Assembly: GCA_003612525.1 (NCBI GenBank)
Contig: RAZD01000002.1
Span: 124,001-188,000, forward strand
Direction: 5' to 3'
DNA from: a bacterium C-53
GTDB lineage: Bacteria; Bacillota; Clostridia; Lachnospirales; Lachnospiraceae
Length of the DNA: 64,000 bases
Shown: positions 7,462 through 17,254 of the stretch, piece by piece
Layout: each line of letters opens with the position of its first letter
Position numbering within the stretch: position 1 is the first letter of the stretch
Made by a program: the position numbers and the translations under genes
The notes under the pieces: generated by a model
Told to the model about the DNA's origin: nothing
The model's database searches: none
The model's input: the letters and a program-made list of their open reading frames with translations, nothing else

Positions 7462-9159
7462 GTGGCAGTACAATCACTGGATGCCAAGCTCATTGCAAAG
7501 ATGTTTTTGGCTGGTGCAAATAATTTAAACGCAAAAAAAGAGTGGATTAATGAATTGAATGTATTTCCCGTCCCTGACGGGGATACCGGAACGAATATGA
7601 CTTTGACAATTCTGTCGGCTGCAAAGGAAGTTACGAATCTGGGTGATTCCGTAAATATGGCTTCTCTTTGCAAAGCAATCTCGTCAGGCTCGTTAAGAGG
7701 CGCCCGGGGAAATTCCGGAGTCATCCTTTCACAGCTCCTGCGGGGATTTACAAAAGTAATCAGGGAACATGAGGAAGTGGACAGCAAGGTACTGGCACTG
7801 GCGTTTAATAAAGCGGTGGAAACGGCTTATAAGGCTGTTATGAAACCGAAAGAAGGAACGATTTTAACTGTCGCAAGAGGCGCTGCGGAACGTGCGTCGG
7901 AACTTTCGGATAAAATACAGGATTTGGATACCTTTCTTGATAAAGTGATCGAGCACGCAGAGTATGTCTTAAAGCAGACTCCCGAGATGCTACCTGTCTT
8001 AAAGCAGGCAGGTGTTGTTGACTCCGGCGGACAGGGGCTTGTTGAGGTGCTAAAGGGCGCAAATGATGCGCTTCATGGAAAAGAAGTGGATTTTACGCTG
8101 TTAGTGACGCCTTCTGTATCCAAAGCAAAGGCCGCTGGCGGGGCAGTGATGGAGGAAGCAGATATTAAATTTGGCTACTGCACGGAATTCATCATTATGC
8201 TTGATAAGATATTTAATGCAAAAAATGAGCTTGACTTTAAAGGATATCTGGAATCGATTGGCGATTCAATCGTGTGCGTGGCCGATGATGATGTTGTAAA
8301 GGTTCATGTGCACACGAATGACCCTGGACTTGCAATTCAGCGCGGTTTGAAATACGGCCAGCTGACCAGCATGAAGATTGACAATATGCGTGAAGAGCAT
8401 CACGAACGTGTAATAAAGAGCGCTCAGGCAGATGCAGGAGAGGAAACGCCAAAGGAAGAAAAGGAAGAGACTGCAGAACAGCCGGCATCTTCTGAGCGGA
8501 AGGCGTATGGATTTATTTCCGTATCGGCCGGCGAAGGTCTTGACGAGATCTTCAAAGGACTTGGCGTAGATTATATTATCGCAGGCGGCCAGACCATGAA
8601 TCCAAGTACGGAAGATATGCTGAACGCGATTGAGAAAGTAAATGCGGATACCGTATACATTCTTCCGAATAATAAGAATATCATATTGGCGGCGAATCAG
8701 GCGCAGGCGCTGACGGAAGACAAGAACATTGTTGTCATTCCGACAAAGACAGTCCCACAGGGAATTACCGCATTGATTACGTTTGTCCCGGATGCTTCCG
8801 CCGAGGAGAATGAAGAGGCTATGACAGCGGAGATCGCAAAGGTGAAAACAGGCCAGGTTACCTATGCGGTCAGGGATACGGTGATTGACGATAAGGAAAT
8901 CAAACAGGGCAATATCATGGGAATTGGTGATAAGACCATTCTTTCTGTCGGAACGACTGTGGAAGACACCGCAAAGGATATGCTTCGCCAGATGGTGGAC
9001 AGTGATTCGGAGCTGATCAGTATTTATTACGGAAATGAAGTAGGTGAGGAAATCGCTGCAAAATTCGGCGAGGATGTCGGAAAAGAGTATGGCGATATTG
9101 ATGTGGAAATTCATTCGGGAGGCCAGCCGATCTATTATTATATCATATCAGTAGAATAA
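7462..9159 (+). CDS. fakA: DAK2/DegV-fold fatty acid kinase subunit (FakA-like, YloV)
   Basis: FakA phosphorylates fatty acids presented by a DegV-type FakB protein, making acyl-phosphate for phospholipid synthesis. The 565-aa protein has an N-terminal DhaL/DAK2 nucleotide-binding domain (about 5-205) with the Mg-ATP motif FPVPDGDTGTNM, a GARGNSGVILSQ motif and DSGGQG, then a central region starting FGYCTEFI and a C-terminal DegV-like domain beginning after a Glu/Lys-rich linker (about 310-345) at KAYGFISVSAGEG. Length and order match FakA/YloV. GTG start at 7462 follows AGGAGGG. No fakB is in the window. It is followed by recG, as in Bacillus where serine dehydratase genes lie between. Confidence 0.92.
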   Translation: MAVQSLDAKLIAKMFLAGANNLNAKKEWINELNVFPVPDGDTGTNMTLTILSAAKEVTNLGDSVNMASLCKAISSGSLRGARGNSGVILSQLLRGFTKVIREHEEVDSKVLALAFNKAVETAYKAVMKPKEGTILTVARGAAERASELSDKIQDLDTFLDKVIEHAEYVLKQTPEMLPVLKQAGVVDSGGQGLVEVLKGANDALHGKEVDFTLLVTPSVSKAKAAGGAVMEEADIKFGYCTEFIIMLDKIFNAKNELDFKGYLESIGDSIVCVADDDVVKVHVHTNDPGLAIQRGLKYGQLTSMKIDNMREEHHERVIKSAQADAGEETPKEEKEETAEQPASSERKAYGFISVSAGEGLDEIFKGLGVDYIIAGGQTMNPSTEDMLNAIEKVNADTVYILPNNKNIILAANQAQALTEDKNIVVIPTKTVPQGITALITFVPDASAEENEEAMTAEIAKVKTGQVTYAVRDTVIDDKEIKQGNIMGIGDKTILSVGTTVEDTAKDMLRQMVDSDSELISIYYGNEVGEEIAAKFGEDVGKEYGDIDVEIHSGGQPIYYYIISVE

Positions 9160-9175
9160 GCATGGGAATAGAGTT

Positions 9176-11227
9176 ATGGATGCATCTTCACAGATAACTG
9201 AATTAAAAGGAATCGGAGAAAAGACAGCTGCCCTGTTTCATCGGGTAGGTGTCTATTCTTTATGGGATTTGATGACTTATTATCCCAGAGACTATGAATC
9301 ATTTAAGGAACCTGTTTCAGTCAGCCAGTGCTGCGACGGAAGCATACAGGCGCTCAGGCTTTCGATACTTGGAACACTTGAGCTTCGCCATGTAAGGGGA
9401 CTTTCGATACTGACAGGATTTGCAGGGGACGAAACAGGGCGGATACAGGTTACATGGTTTAATATGCCCTATTTAAAAAAGACGCTTCGCGCAGGCAGTC
9501 TTTATGTTTTCCGCGGCCCGGTGAAAAAAAAGGGACAGACATATGTGATGGAACAGCCGAAACTATACAAAGATGAAGAGTACCGGAAACTGATTTCAAA
9601 AATGCAGCCGGTCTACAGCGTTACAAAGGGCCTTACAAGCAGCGGTATCACAAAAATGGTTACGAAAGCATTAAAAGAAGTCCCGGAATATGAAGATTAC
9701 CTTTCTGGGATGGATCTGCCGCTGATGGAAATGAACCGCGCCATGAGAACAATGCATTTTCCGACCAACTATGACGAAGTCTGTGAGGCAAGAAGGCGCC
9801 TTGTCTTTGATGAATTTTTCTTTTTTATCTTTGGTATCCGGCGGTTTAAGGAAGAAAACAGCCGTGAGATCAATCATTTCCCGATGATGGAGGTATCACA
9901 GACCTGTCGTATCATAGAAAAGCTTCCTTATAAGCTTACAGGGGCGCAGATGCGTGCATGGCAGGAGATCATGAAAGATTTGTCAGGCGCGCATGCAATG
10001 AACCGTCTTGTACAGGGAGATGTGGGAAGCGGGAAGACAATCATTGCCGTTCTCGCGCTTGTAACGGCAGGATGCAACGGATATCAGGGTGTTATGATGG
10101 CGCCGACGGAAGTGCTTGCCATTCAGCACATGGAATCGTTAAGCCGTATGTTTGCAGAGTACGAGATTTCACTGAACTGTGTACTTCTGACGGGTTCCAT
10201 GACAGCAAAAGAAAAGCGGGAAGCGCGGGGGCTGATCGCGTCAGGTGAGGCGTCGATTATTATCGGAACCCATGCGCTGATACAGGATAACGTGGAATAT
10301 AAAAATCTGGCGCTTGTCATTACGGACGAGCAGCACCGCTTTGGAGTGAAACAGCGGGAAATACTTGCTCATAAGACTTCCCGCACGCCCCATGTGCTTG
10401 TTATGAGCGCTACGCCGATTCCGCGTACGCTCGCAATTATTATTTACGGTGATCTTGATATTTCTGTGATCAATGAACTCCCGGGCGAACGGCTTCCTGT
10501 GAAAAATTGTGTTGTGGATACCGGCTACCGCCCAAAAGCTTATGAGTTTATCGGGAAAGAAGTGAGACAGGGAAGACAGGTTTATATTATCTGCCCGATG
10601 GTTGAGGAGAGTGAGGGCATAGAGGCAGAGAATGTTGTGGATTATACAAAAAGGCTTCGCGGGATATTTCCGGCCGAAATCTGTGTGGAATACCTGCATG
10701 GTAAAATGAGGCCGAAAGAAAAGAATGAGATTATGACACGCTTTGCACAGGGCGATATTCATGTGCTTGTATCAACGACAGTCGTCGAAGTGGGGGTAAA
10801 TGTGCCAAATGCCACGGTGATGATGGTTGAGAATTCGGAACGGTTTGGACTGGCGCAGCTTCATCAGCTGAGGGGACGCGTCGGACGGGGGCGCCATCAG
10901 TCCTATTGTATATTTATGAGCGGTAACGGAGGCAGAGACACCATGCAGCGCCTGTCCATCCTAAATTGCTCAAATGACGGGTTTAAGATCGCAGAGGAAG
11001 ATTTGAAGCTGCGGGGTCCCGGTGATTTCTTCGGGCTGCGCCAGAGCGGTGATATGAATTTTAAAATCGGTGATATCTATACGGATGCGGAAATTTTAAA
11101 AAGTGCGGCGGCGCTTGCTGATCAGATCATCAAGGAAGATAAGGCGCTTTTACTTCCCGAACATCAGGCTATGAGAGCCAGATTCTCTGCCTATATGCGG
11201 AACCAGTTTGGAGAAATCAGCCTTTAA
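9176..11227 (+). CDS. recG: ATP-dependent DNA helicase RecG
   Basis: Branch-migrating helicase that remodels stalled replication forks and recombination intermediates. The 683-aa length is normal. An N-terminal wedge/OB domain (about 50-150) is followed by two helicase lobes with Walker A QGDVGSGKTIIA (about 281), the DEQHRFGVKQR box (about 384), MSATPIPRT (about 415) and the later motifs VGVNVPNATVM and QLHQLRGRVGRG (about 565), then the LRGPGDFFGLRQSG segment typical of RecG. It starts at ATG 9176, 16 bases after fakA, so it is in the same operon. Confidence 0.97.
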   Translation: MDASSQITELKGIGEKTAALFHRVGVYSLWDLMTYYPRDYESFKEPVSVSQCCDGSIQALRLSILGTLELRHVRGLSILTGFAGDETGRIQVTWFNMPYLKKTLRAGSLYVFRGPVKKKGQTYVMEQPKLYKDEEYRKLISKMQPVYSVTKGLTSSGITKMVTKALKEVPEYEDYLSGMDLPLMEMNRAMRTMHFPTNYDEVCEARRRLVFDEFFFFIFGIRRFKEENSREINHFPMMEVSQTCRIIEKLPYKLTGAQMRAWQEIMKDLSGAHAMNRLVQGDVGSGKTIIAVLALVTAGCNGYQGVMMAPTEVLAIQHMESLSRMFAEYEISLNCVLLTGSMTAKEKREARGLIASGEASIIIGTHALIQDNVEYKNLALVITDEQHRFGVKQREILAHKTSRTPHVLVMSATPIPRTLAIIIYGDLDISVINELPGERLPVKNCVVDTGYRPKAYEFIGKEVRQGRQVYIICPMVEESEGIEAENVVDYTKRLRGIFPAEICVEYLHGKMRPKEKNEIMTRFAQGDIHVLVSTTVVEVGVNVPNATVMMVENSERFGLAQLHQLRGRVGRGRHQSYCIFMSGNGGRDTMQRLSILNCSNDGFKIAEEDLKLRGPGDFFGLRQSGDMNFKIGDIYTDAEILKSAAALADQIIKEDKALLLPEHQAMRARFSAYMRNQFGEISL

Positions 11228-11250
11228 GCCATCCGGCTGTACTTTTTTCT
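11217..11250 (+). terminator. Weak terminator at the end of recG
   Basis: CAGCC and GGCTG flank the recG stop codon region and are followed by a long T-rich tract (11242-11260). The stem is only five pairs, so termination may be partial. Confidence 0.4.
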
Positions 11251-11269
11251 TTCTTTTTTTCAGGTTATA

Positions 11270-11278
11270 TGATATAAT
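11270..11278 (+). promoter_or_regulatory. Extended -10 promoter of the topoisomerase operon
   Basis: TGATATAAT at 11270-11278 is an extended -10 behind a T-rich tract. The 5' leader of about 60 bases contains TTGCAG/CTGCAA arms around a GAATTC, which could fold into a small hairpin before the GGGGGAG ribosome site. Confidence 0.6.
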
Positions 11279-11342
11279 CGTTTCGTTGCAGGGGAAACTA
11301 ATGTTCGAATTCTCTGCAAAATGAAACATTGATGGGGGAGAA

Positions 11343-13268
11343 ATGATGTCACCGAACGTAATTTATGACGCCAGCAGCATTACCGTACTGGAAGGACTTG
11401 AGGCAGTTCGCAAAAGACCCGGTATGTACATCGGAAGCGTAGGCACGAAAGGTCTGAATCATTTAATATATGAAATTGTAGACAACAGTGTGGATGAACA
11501 TCTCGCGGGATTCTGTGATAAAATATGGGTCACACTTGAAGCGGATGGTTCCGCTACCATTGAAGACAATGGGCGTGGAATCCCCGTCGGGATGCATGAA
11601 AAAGGGATGAGCGCGGAACGCCTTGTATTTACGACGCTTCACGCGGGCGGAAAATTTGACAACTCCGTCTATAAGACAAGCGGAGGGCTTCACGGAGTCG
11701 GTTCTTCCGTTGTCAATGCACTTTCCGTCTATCTTGATATTGAAATAAAGACAGGCGGCCTCATTCACCATGACCACTATGAAAAAGGAATTCCCACAAT
11801 TGATCTGATCGGCGGATTGCTGCCGACACTCGGAAAGACAAAAGAAACAGGGACAAAAATCAATTTTCTCCCGGATCCGGAAATCTTTGAAAAAACCCGG
11901 TTTAAAGAGGAGGATGTCAAAAGCCGTCTGCATGAGACCGCTTATCTGAATCCGGCGCTTACGATTTACTTCAAAGATCGCAGGGGTCCTCTGTTTGAGG
12001 AAGAAACCTTTCATGAGCCGGATGGAATCGTCGGTTTTGTGCGCGCCATGAATGCAAATAAGGAACAGCTTACAGAAGTTATTTCTTTTTCGGGCGAGGC
12101 GGACGGGATTCAGGTGAGCGCCGCATTTCAGTACGTAAATGAATTTCATGAAAATGTCCTCGGTTTCTGCAATAATATATACAACGCGGAGGGTGGCACA
12201 CATCTGACCGGTTTCAAAACCATGTTTACAAATGTGCTGAACTCCTATGCCAGAGAACTGAATATTTTAAAGGAAAAGGACGCGAATTTTAACGGCACCG
12301 ATATAAGGAACGGAATGACGGCCGTGATTTCCATCAAACATCCTGCGCCGCGTTTTGAGGGGCAGACGAAGACAAAGCTTGACAATCAGGATGCGTCAAA
12401 GGCAGTCAGCAAAGTGACCGGCGACGAAATCCAGCGTTTTTTTGACCGGAATCTTGATACGTTAAAAACGGTTTTAAGCTGTGCGGAAAAAGCCGCGAAG
12501 ATCAGGAAAACCGAGGAAAAGGCAAAGACCAATATGCTGTCAAAGCAGAAGTATTCATTTGATTCCAACGGAAAGCTTGCAAACTGCGAAAGCAGGGATG
12601 CGAAAAAGTGCGAAATCTTTATTGTTGAGGGAGATTCCGCCGGCGGTTCCGCAAAGACCGCGCGCAACCGCATGTATCAGGCAATCCTTCCGATTCGCGG
12701 CAAAATCCTGAATGTGGAAAAGGCAAGCATTGACAAGGTTCTTGCAAATGCGGAAATCAAGACCATGATCAATGCATTCGGATGCGGATTTTCCGAAGGA
12801 TACGGAAATGATTTTGATATTACAAAGCTTCGATATGATAAAATCATTATTATGGCCGATGCCGACGTTGACGGAGCGCATATCAGCACGCTTCTGATGA
12901 CGCTCTTTTACCGCTTTATGCCGGAGCTTATTTTCGAAGGGCATGTCTATATTGCAATGCCGCCGCTTTACAAGGCGATGCCGGCGAAAGGCGAGGAGGA
13001 GTATCTCTATGATGACAGCGCGCTTTCAGAGTACCGAAGACGTCATAAGGGCTCTTTTACCCTGCAAAGATACAAAGGTCTGGGGGAAATGGATGCAGAC
13101 CAGCTCTGGGAGACGACGCTGAACCCGGAGACCAGAATCTTAAAACAGGTAGAAATTGAGGATGCAAGGCTTGCATCTGCTACGACGGAAATGCTGATGG
13201 GAACGGAAGTGCCTCCCCGCAAGGAATTTATCTATCGTCATGCGAATGATGCAGAACTGGATATTTAG
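11343..13268 (+). CDS. parE: Type II DNA topoisomerase subunit B (topoisomerase IV ParE-like)
   Basis: ATPase subunit of a type II topoisomerase. The 641-aa protein shows the GHKL fold motifs: EIVDNSVDEHLAGFCD (about 39), EDNGRGIPV and the Gly-rich loop SGGLHGVGSSVVNALS (about 110), then TOPRIM motifs EGDSAGGSAKTARNR (about 427) and DADVDGAHI (about 506), and a C-terminal GLGEMDADQLWETT. It is paired with an A subunit that lacks a GyrA box, which favours topo IV (decatenation) over gyrase. Translation starts at ATG 11343 or 11346 behind GGGGGAG. The alternative is a second gyrase. Confidence 0.9.
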   Translation: MMSPNVIYDASSITVLEGLEAVRKRPGMYIGSVGTKGLNHLIYEIVDNSVDEHLAGFCDKIWVTLEADGSATIEDNGRGIPVGMHEKGMSAERLVFTTLHAGGKFDNSVYKTSGGLHGVGSSVVNALSVYLDIEIKTGGLIHHDHYEKGIPTIDLIGGLLPTLGKTKETGTKINFLPDPEIFEKTRFKEEDVKSRLHETAYLNPALTIYFKDRRGPLFEEETFHEPDGIVGFVRAMNANKEQLTEVISFSGEADGIQVSAAFQYVNEFHENVLGFCNNIYNAEGGTHLTGFKTMFTNVLNSYARELNILKEKDANFNGTDIRNGMTAVISIKHPAPRFEGQTKTKLDNQDASKAVSKVTGDEIQRFFDRNLDTLKTVLSCAEKAAKIRKTEEKAKTNMLSKQKYSFDSNGKLANCESRDAKKCEIFIVEGDSAGGSAKTARNRMYQAILPIRGKILNVEKASIDKVLANAEIKTMINAFGCGFSEGYGNDFDITKLRYDKIIIMADADVDGAHISTLLMTLFYRFMPELIFEGHVYIAMPPLYKAMPAKGEEEYLYDDSALSEYRRRHKGSFTLQRYKGLGEMDADQLWETTLNPETRILKQVEIEDARLASATTEMLMGTEVPPRKEFIYRHANDAELDI

Positions 13269-13285
13269 CTGGAGATTAAGAAAGA

Positions 13286-15544
13286 ATGGCAAAGAAGACG
13301 GAAATCAGGGAAGAACAGATTATAAAAACAGAATACTCGGAAATCATGCAGAAGTCCTATATCGATTATGCAATGAGCGTTATCATTGCAAGAGCGCTGC
13401 CGGATGTCAGGGATGGTTTAAAGCCCGTACAGCGGCGCACACTTTATGATATGCATGAGCTGGGAATCCGATATGATAAACCATACCGCAAATGTGCGCG
13501 TATTGTCGGGGATACGATGGGTAAGTACCATCCGCATGGAGACAGTTCGATTTATGATGCACTCGTTGTGATGTCGCAGGATTTTAAGAAGGGGCTGCCT
13601 CTTGTGGACGGCCACGGTAATTTCGGCTCAATTGAAGGCGACGGAGCGGCTGCCATGCGTTATACGGAGGCCAGGCTGCAAAAAATTACACAGGAAGCGT
13701 TTCTTGAGGATCTTGATAAGGACGTCGTTGATTTCGTGCCGAATTTTGATGAGACGGAAAAAGAACCTTCTGTGCTCCCGGTACGGATACCAAACCTCCT
13801 GGTAAATGGTGCGGAAGGAATCGCCGTCGGTATGGCGACAAGCATTCCGCCTCATAATCTCGGAGAAATCATTGAGGCTGAGAAAGCTTACATGAAGAAT
13901 AACGACATTACAACCGAACAACTGATGGAAATCGTACAGGGGCCTGACTTTCCCACCGGCGGCATCGTTACGAACAAAGACGATCTGGCCGAAATTTACA
14001 GGACAGGCACAGGCAAAATCAAAGTACGCGGAAAAGTGGAGATTGAGGAGATGAAAGGCGGAAAAAAACGCCTTATTATCACAGAAATTCCGTATACAAT
14101 GATCGGCGCCAATATCGGAAAGTTTCTGAATGATGTCGCAATGCTTGTTGAGACGAAGAAGACGACGGATATCATTGATATCTCGAACCAGTCTTCCAAA
14201 GAAGGGATTCGTATCGTTCTGGAACTTAAGAAAGATACGGACGCCGAAAATCTAAAAAACATGCTTTATAAAAAGACGAAGCTCGAAGATACCTTCGGTG
14301 TCAATATGCTTGCGATTGTGGACGGCAGGCCGGAAATTATGGGGATTCGTGAGATCATTGAGCATCATGTGGAGTTTCAGTTTGAGGTGGCTAACCGCAA
14401 GTATACAACCCTGCTTTTAAAAGAACGGGATAAGAAAGAGATTCAGGAAGGTCTTATGAAGGCCTGCGATGTGATTGACCTGATTATTGAAATCCTCCGC
14501 GGTTCAAAGAATATCAAGGAAGCGAAAGCCTGCCTTGTAAGCGGCAATACCGGAAATATCCGGTTTAAATCAAATGCATCAAAAAAGGCGGGGAGCCAGC
14601 TGCACTTTACAGAGCGCCAGGCATCTGCGATTCTTGAAATGCGTCTGTATAAGCTGATTGGCCTTGAAATAGAAGCCTTGATGAAGGAACATGAAACAAC
14701 GCTTAAGAATATCGCGCATTATGAAGATCTTTTAAACCATTACAGTTCCATGTCAAAACAGATTATAAAGGAACTGGATTCATATAAAAAACAATATGCC
14801 ATACCCCGAAGGACGGTTGTCGAAAATGGAAATGAGGCCGTTTATGAGGAGAAAAAAATGGAGGAAATGGATGTCTGTTTCCTGATGGACCGTTTCGGAT
14901 ATGCAAAAACCATTGATCTTTTGGCTTATGAACGAAATAAAGAGTCCGCCGATGCGGAAAATAAATATGTATTTTCATGCAAAAATACTGGACGTATCTG
15001 TATTTTTACAAATACCGGTCAGATGCATACTGTGAAAGTTATGGACTTACCGTTCGGAAAGTTTCGTGATAAGGGAGTGCCGATTGATAATGTCAGCAAT
15101 TATGACAGCAGCAAAGAGGGAATTCTTCTTATAAAGGATATGGCGGAAATTTCCATGTCCAAACTTCTTTTCACAACGAAACAGTCTATGATGAAGCATG
15201 TGTACGGAACGGAGTTCGACGTGGCAAAGAGAACGGTTGCCGCAACAAAACTGCAGGAAGACGACGAAGTTATAAAGATAGAGTTGATAACTGACCAGAG
15301 AAATGTTATATTACAAACGCATGAAGGTTATTTTCTGCGTTTTGCCATAGAGGAAGTGCCGGAGAAGAAAAAGAGCGCGGTCGGTGTACGCGGCATAAAA
15401 TTATCAGGAGATGATTTTGTGGAAAACGTATATTTCACCGGCTATTCGGATAATACATCCATCGAATTTAAAGACAAGCAGATAGAAATCAACAAAATAA
15501 AGCTTATGAAACGTGACAGCAAAGGAATAAAGGTGAGGATTTAA
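13286..15544 (+). CDS. parC: Type II DNA topoisomerase subunit A (topoisomerase IV ParC-like)
   Basis: DNA cleavage and religation subunit, 752 aa. The breakage domain has the quinolone-region segment KYHPHGDSSIYDAL and the catalytic tyrosine in AAMRYTEARL. A long coiled-coil tower follows (about 330-500), then a C-terminal beta-pinwheel. The gyrase-specific GyrA box (QRRGGKG-like) is not seen in that pinwheel, and the protein is shorter than most GyrA, so topo IV ParC is the better call. Ser and Asp at the usual quinolone-resistance positions are the susceptible types. It begins 18 bases after parE, in one operon. Only a comparison with the other pair in the genome would settle gyrase versus topo IV. 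Confidence 0.88.
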   Translation: MAKKTEIREEQIIKTEYSEIMQKSYIDYAMSVIIARALPDVRDGLKPVQRRTLYDMHELGIRYDKPYRKCARIVGDTMGKYHPHGDSSIYDALVVMSQDFKKGLPLVDGHGNFGSIEGDGAAAMRYTEARLQKITQEAFLEDLDKDVVDFVPNFDETEKEPSVLPVRIPNLLVNGAEGIAVGMATSIPPHNLGEIIEAEKAYMKNNDITTEQLMEIVQGPDFPTGGIVTNKDDLAEIYRTGTGKIKVRGKVEIEEMKGGKKRLIITEIPYTMIGANIGKFLNDVAMLVETKKTTDIIDISNQSSKEGIRIVLELKKDTDAENLKNMLYKKTKLEDTFGVNMLAIVDGRPEIMGIREIIEHHVEFQFEVANRKYTTLLLKERDKKEIQEGLMKACDVIDLIIEILRGSKNIKEAKACLVSGNTGNIRFKSNASKKAGSQLHFTERQASAILEMRLYKLIGLEIEALMKEHETTLKNIAHYEDLLNHYSSMSKQIIKELDSYKKQYAIPRRTVVENGNEAVYEEKKMEEMDVCFLMDRFGYAKTIDLLAYERNKESADAENKYVFSCKNTGRICIFTNTGQMHTVKVMDLPFGKFRDKGVPIDNVSNYDSSKEGILLIKDMAEISMSKLLFTTKQSMMKHVYGTEFDVAKRTVAATKLQEDDEVIKIELITDQRNVILQTHEGYFLRFAIEEVPEKKKSAVGVRGIKLSGDDFVENVYFTGYSDNTSIEFKDKQIEINKIKLMKRDSKGIKVRI

Positions 15545-15547
15545 GAT

Positions 15548-16102
15548 ATGAGGGTTATTTCCGGAAGCGCGAGAAGCCTGAAATTAAAAACCGTTGAAGG
15601 ACTTGATACAAGGCCGACAACTGATCGGGTCAAAGAAACGCTTTTTAACATGATACACCATGATCTGTTCCATGCAAGAGTGCTTGACCTCTTTGCGGGA
15701 AGCGGTGCAATCGGGATTGAAGCGTTAAGCAGAGGGGCCTCTTTCGCAGTGTTTGTGGAACATAACCGGAGCGCTGCCAAATGTATTGAGGAGAATCTGC
15801 GTCATACGAAACTGCGTGACCAGGCGGAATTACTTTGTATGGAATGTATGGCGGCAATCCGGCGGTTTCGTGAAGGAGAGACTTTTGATTTTATTTTTAT
15901 GGACCCTCCATATGACAGAGCGCTTGAAAGAGAAGCGCTTGGATTTCTTTCAGATTCTCCCGTAGTGACAAAGGAAACGCTCATTATAGTGGAAGCGTCT
16001 CTGAATACCGAATTCTCCTATCTATCGGAGATGGGGTTTGAAATGCTTCGGGAAAAACGATATAAAACAAATAAGCATGTATTCATTAAGAGATTTTCTT
16101 AG
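15548..16102 (+). CDS. rsmD: 16S rRNA (guanine966-N2)-methyltransferase RsmD
   Basis: Methylates G966 of 16S rRNA during small-subunit assembly. The 184-aa protein starts MRVISGSARSLKLKT, has the SAM-binding motif DLFAGSGAIGIEALSRGA (about 50) and the catalytic DPPY motif in FIFMDPPYDRA (about 118). It starts four bases after the parC stop and precedes coaD, the same rsmD-coaD-ylbJ order as ylbH-ylbI-ylbJ in Bacillus. Confidence 0.95.
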   Translation: MRVISGSARSLKLKTVEGLDTRPTTDRVKETLFNMIHHDLFHARVLDLFAGSGAIGIEALSRGASFAVFVEHNRSAAKCIEENLRHTKLRDQAELLCMECMAAIRRFREGETFDFIFMDPPYDRALEREALGFLSDSPVVTKETLIIVEASLNTEFSYLSEMGFEMLREKRYKTNKHVFIKRFS

Positions 16103-16117
16103 TGGGATTGGAGAAAA

Positions 16118-16606
16118 ATGTCATCAGCGATTTATCCAGGAAGTTTTGACCCTGTTACTTATGGACATTTTGATATTATTCAAAGAGCGGCGAAAGCATT
16201 TGAGCACCTGACCGTCAGTGTTTTGAACAATAAAGTGAAAAGCCCGTTGTTTTCTGTGGAAGAACGTGTTAGAATGTTAGAGGAAGTATGCAAAGACATC
16301 CCTAATGTTACTATAGATTCGTTCAGCGGCCTTCTGGCAGATTATGCGAGAAAGAAACATACGGATGTAATTATCCGTGGCCTGCGGGCAATTACGGATT
16401 TCGAATATGAGCTCCAGATGGCTCAGACAAATAGAAAACTTGTAGATCATGTGGATACGGTCTTTCTGACAACAAGTCTTGAATACGCCTATTTAAGTTC
16501 GACTACCGTAAAAGAGGTGGCAGCGTTTGGCGGTGATATTACACAGTTTGTCCCGCCCTGCGTGGCGAAAAAGATCTATGCGAAATTTCAGCAGAGGGAA
16601 CCGTAG
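16118..16606 (+). CDS. coaD: Phosphopantetheine adenylyltransferase
   Basis: Fourth step of coenzyme A synthesis: transfers AMP from ATP to 4'-phosphopantetheine. The 162-aa protein has the nucleotidyltransferase signature [16 protein letters not shown] with the HxGH-like site as YGHFD, the [15 protein letters not shown] segment (about 91) and the C-terminal [14 protein letters not shown] loop. Length is normal. It lies 15 bases after rsmD and 9 before the coiled-coil gene. Confidence 0.96.
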   Translation: MSSAIYPGSFDPVTYGHFDIIQRAAKAFEHLTVSVLNNKVKSPLFSVEERVRMLEEVCKDIPNVTIDSFSGLLADYARKKHTDVIIRGLRAITDFEYELQMAQTNRKLVDHVDTVFLTTSLEYAYLSSTTVKEVAAFGGDITQFVPPCVAKKIYAKFQQREP

Positions 16607-16615
16607 GAGATAGGT

Positions 16616-17254
16616 ATGAACAGTAAAATCGAACAGATTATTGAAGAAATTGAAGAATATATAGAAAACTGTAAATATCAGGCTTTTTCCAATACAAAAA
16701 TTATCGTAGATAAGGAAGAGATTGATGAGCTTCTTCGGGAACTCCGTATGAAGACACCTGAAGAGATTAAGCGGTATCAGAAAATTATCAGCAATAAGGA
16801 AGCAATATTGGATGATGCCAAGCAGAAAGCGGGAGCAATCATCAATGAAGCTCAGATACATACAAATAATCTGATCAATGAGCATGAGATCATGCAGCAG
16901 GCATATGCACAGGCAAATGAGGTCGTAAAGCAGGCGACGGCTCAGGCACAGACGATTCTTGACAGCGCCACGCAGGATGCAAATAATATACGTCTTGCGG
17001 CTATGCAGTATACGGACGATTCGCTTGCAAATTTACAGAACATTATCAATCATGCGATTGAATCGGTTCAGACTAGGTATGCGGCGCTTTTAAGCTCTCT
17101 GGAAGGATGTGCGCAGATTGTGAATGCAAACAGAGCGGAGCTATATCCCTCGGGAGAAGAGGAATCCGATATCGCTATTGCGGAGAAGGCGGAAGCGGCA
17201 AAGTATATGGAACAAAACAGTGAAGATTTAAGCCTCGATATGTTGAATAATTAA
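16616..17254 (+). CDS. Coiled-coil protein of unknown function (V-type ATPase subunit H-like)
   Basis: A 212-aa, mostly helical, soluble protein rich in Glu, Lys, Gln and Ala. Residues about 60-170 form a long heptad-like coil with many A/Q-rich turns (AQANEVVKQATAQAQTILDS), and the acidic C-terminus is probably disordered. Similar sequences are sometimes labelled ATPase subunit-like because of the coil; I see no catalytic motif. It resembles DivIVA-type or stalk-like coils only in composition. It is the last gene of the topoisomerase-RsmD-CoaD run and its stop overlaps convergent ylbJ by 27 bases. Confidence 0.65.
   Translation: MNSKIEQIIEEIEEYIENCKYQAFSNTKIIVDKEEIDELLRELRMKTPEEIKRYQKIISNKEAILDDAKQKAGAIINEAQIHTNNLINEHEIMQQAYAQANEVVKQATAQAQTILDSATQDANNIRLAAMQYTDDSLANLQNIINHAIESVQTRYAALLSSLEGCAQIVNANRAELYPSGEEESDIAIAEKAEAAKYMEQNSEDLSLDMLNN

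Noticed and set aside
8266-9114. 282-codon open frame on the minus strand opposite fakA
   Set aside because: It mirrors a clearly real gene, has no family motif and no ribosome site; a shadow of codon bias.
11463-12203. 246-codon open frame on the minus strand opposite parE
   Set aside because: Its residues reflect the complement of conserved parE codons; no independent evidence.
13418-13615. Quinolone-resistance mutation in the ParC-like QRDR
   Set aside because: Ser and Asp at the usual positions are the susceptible residues.
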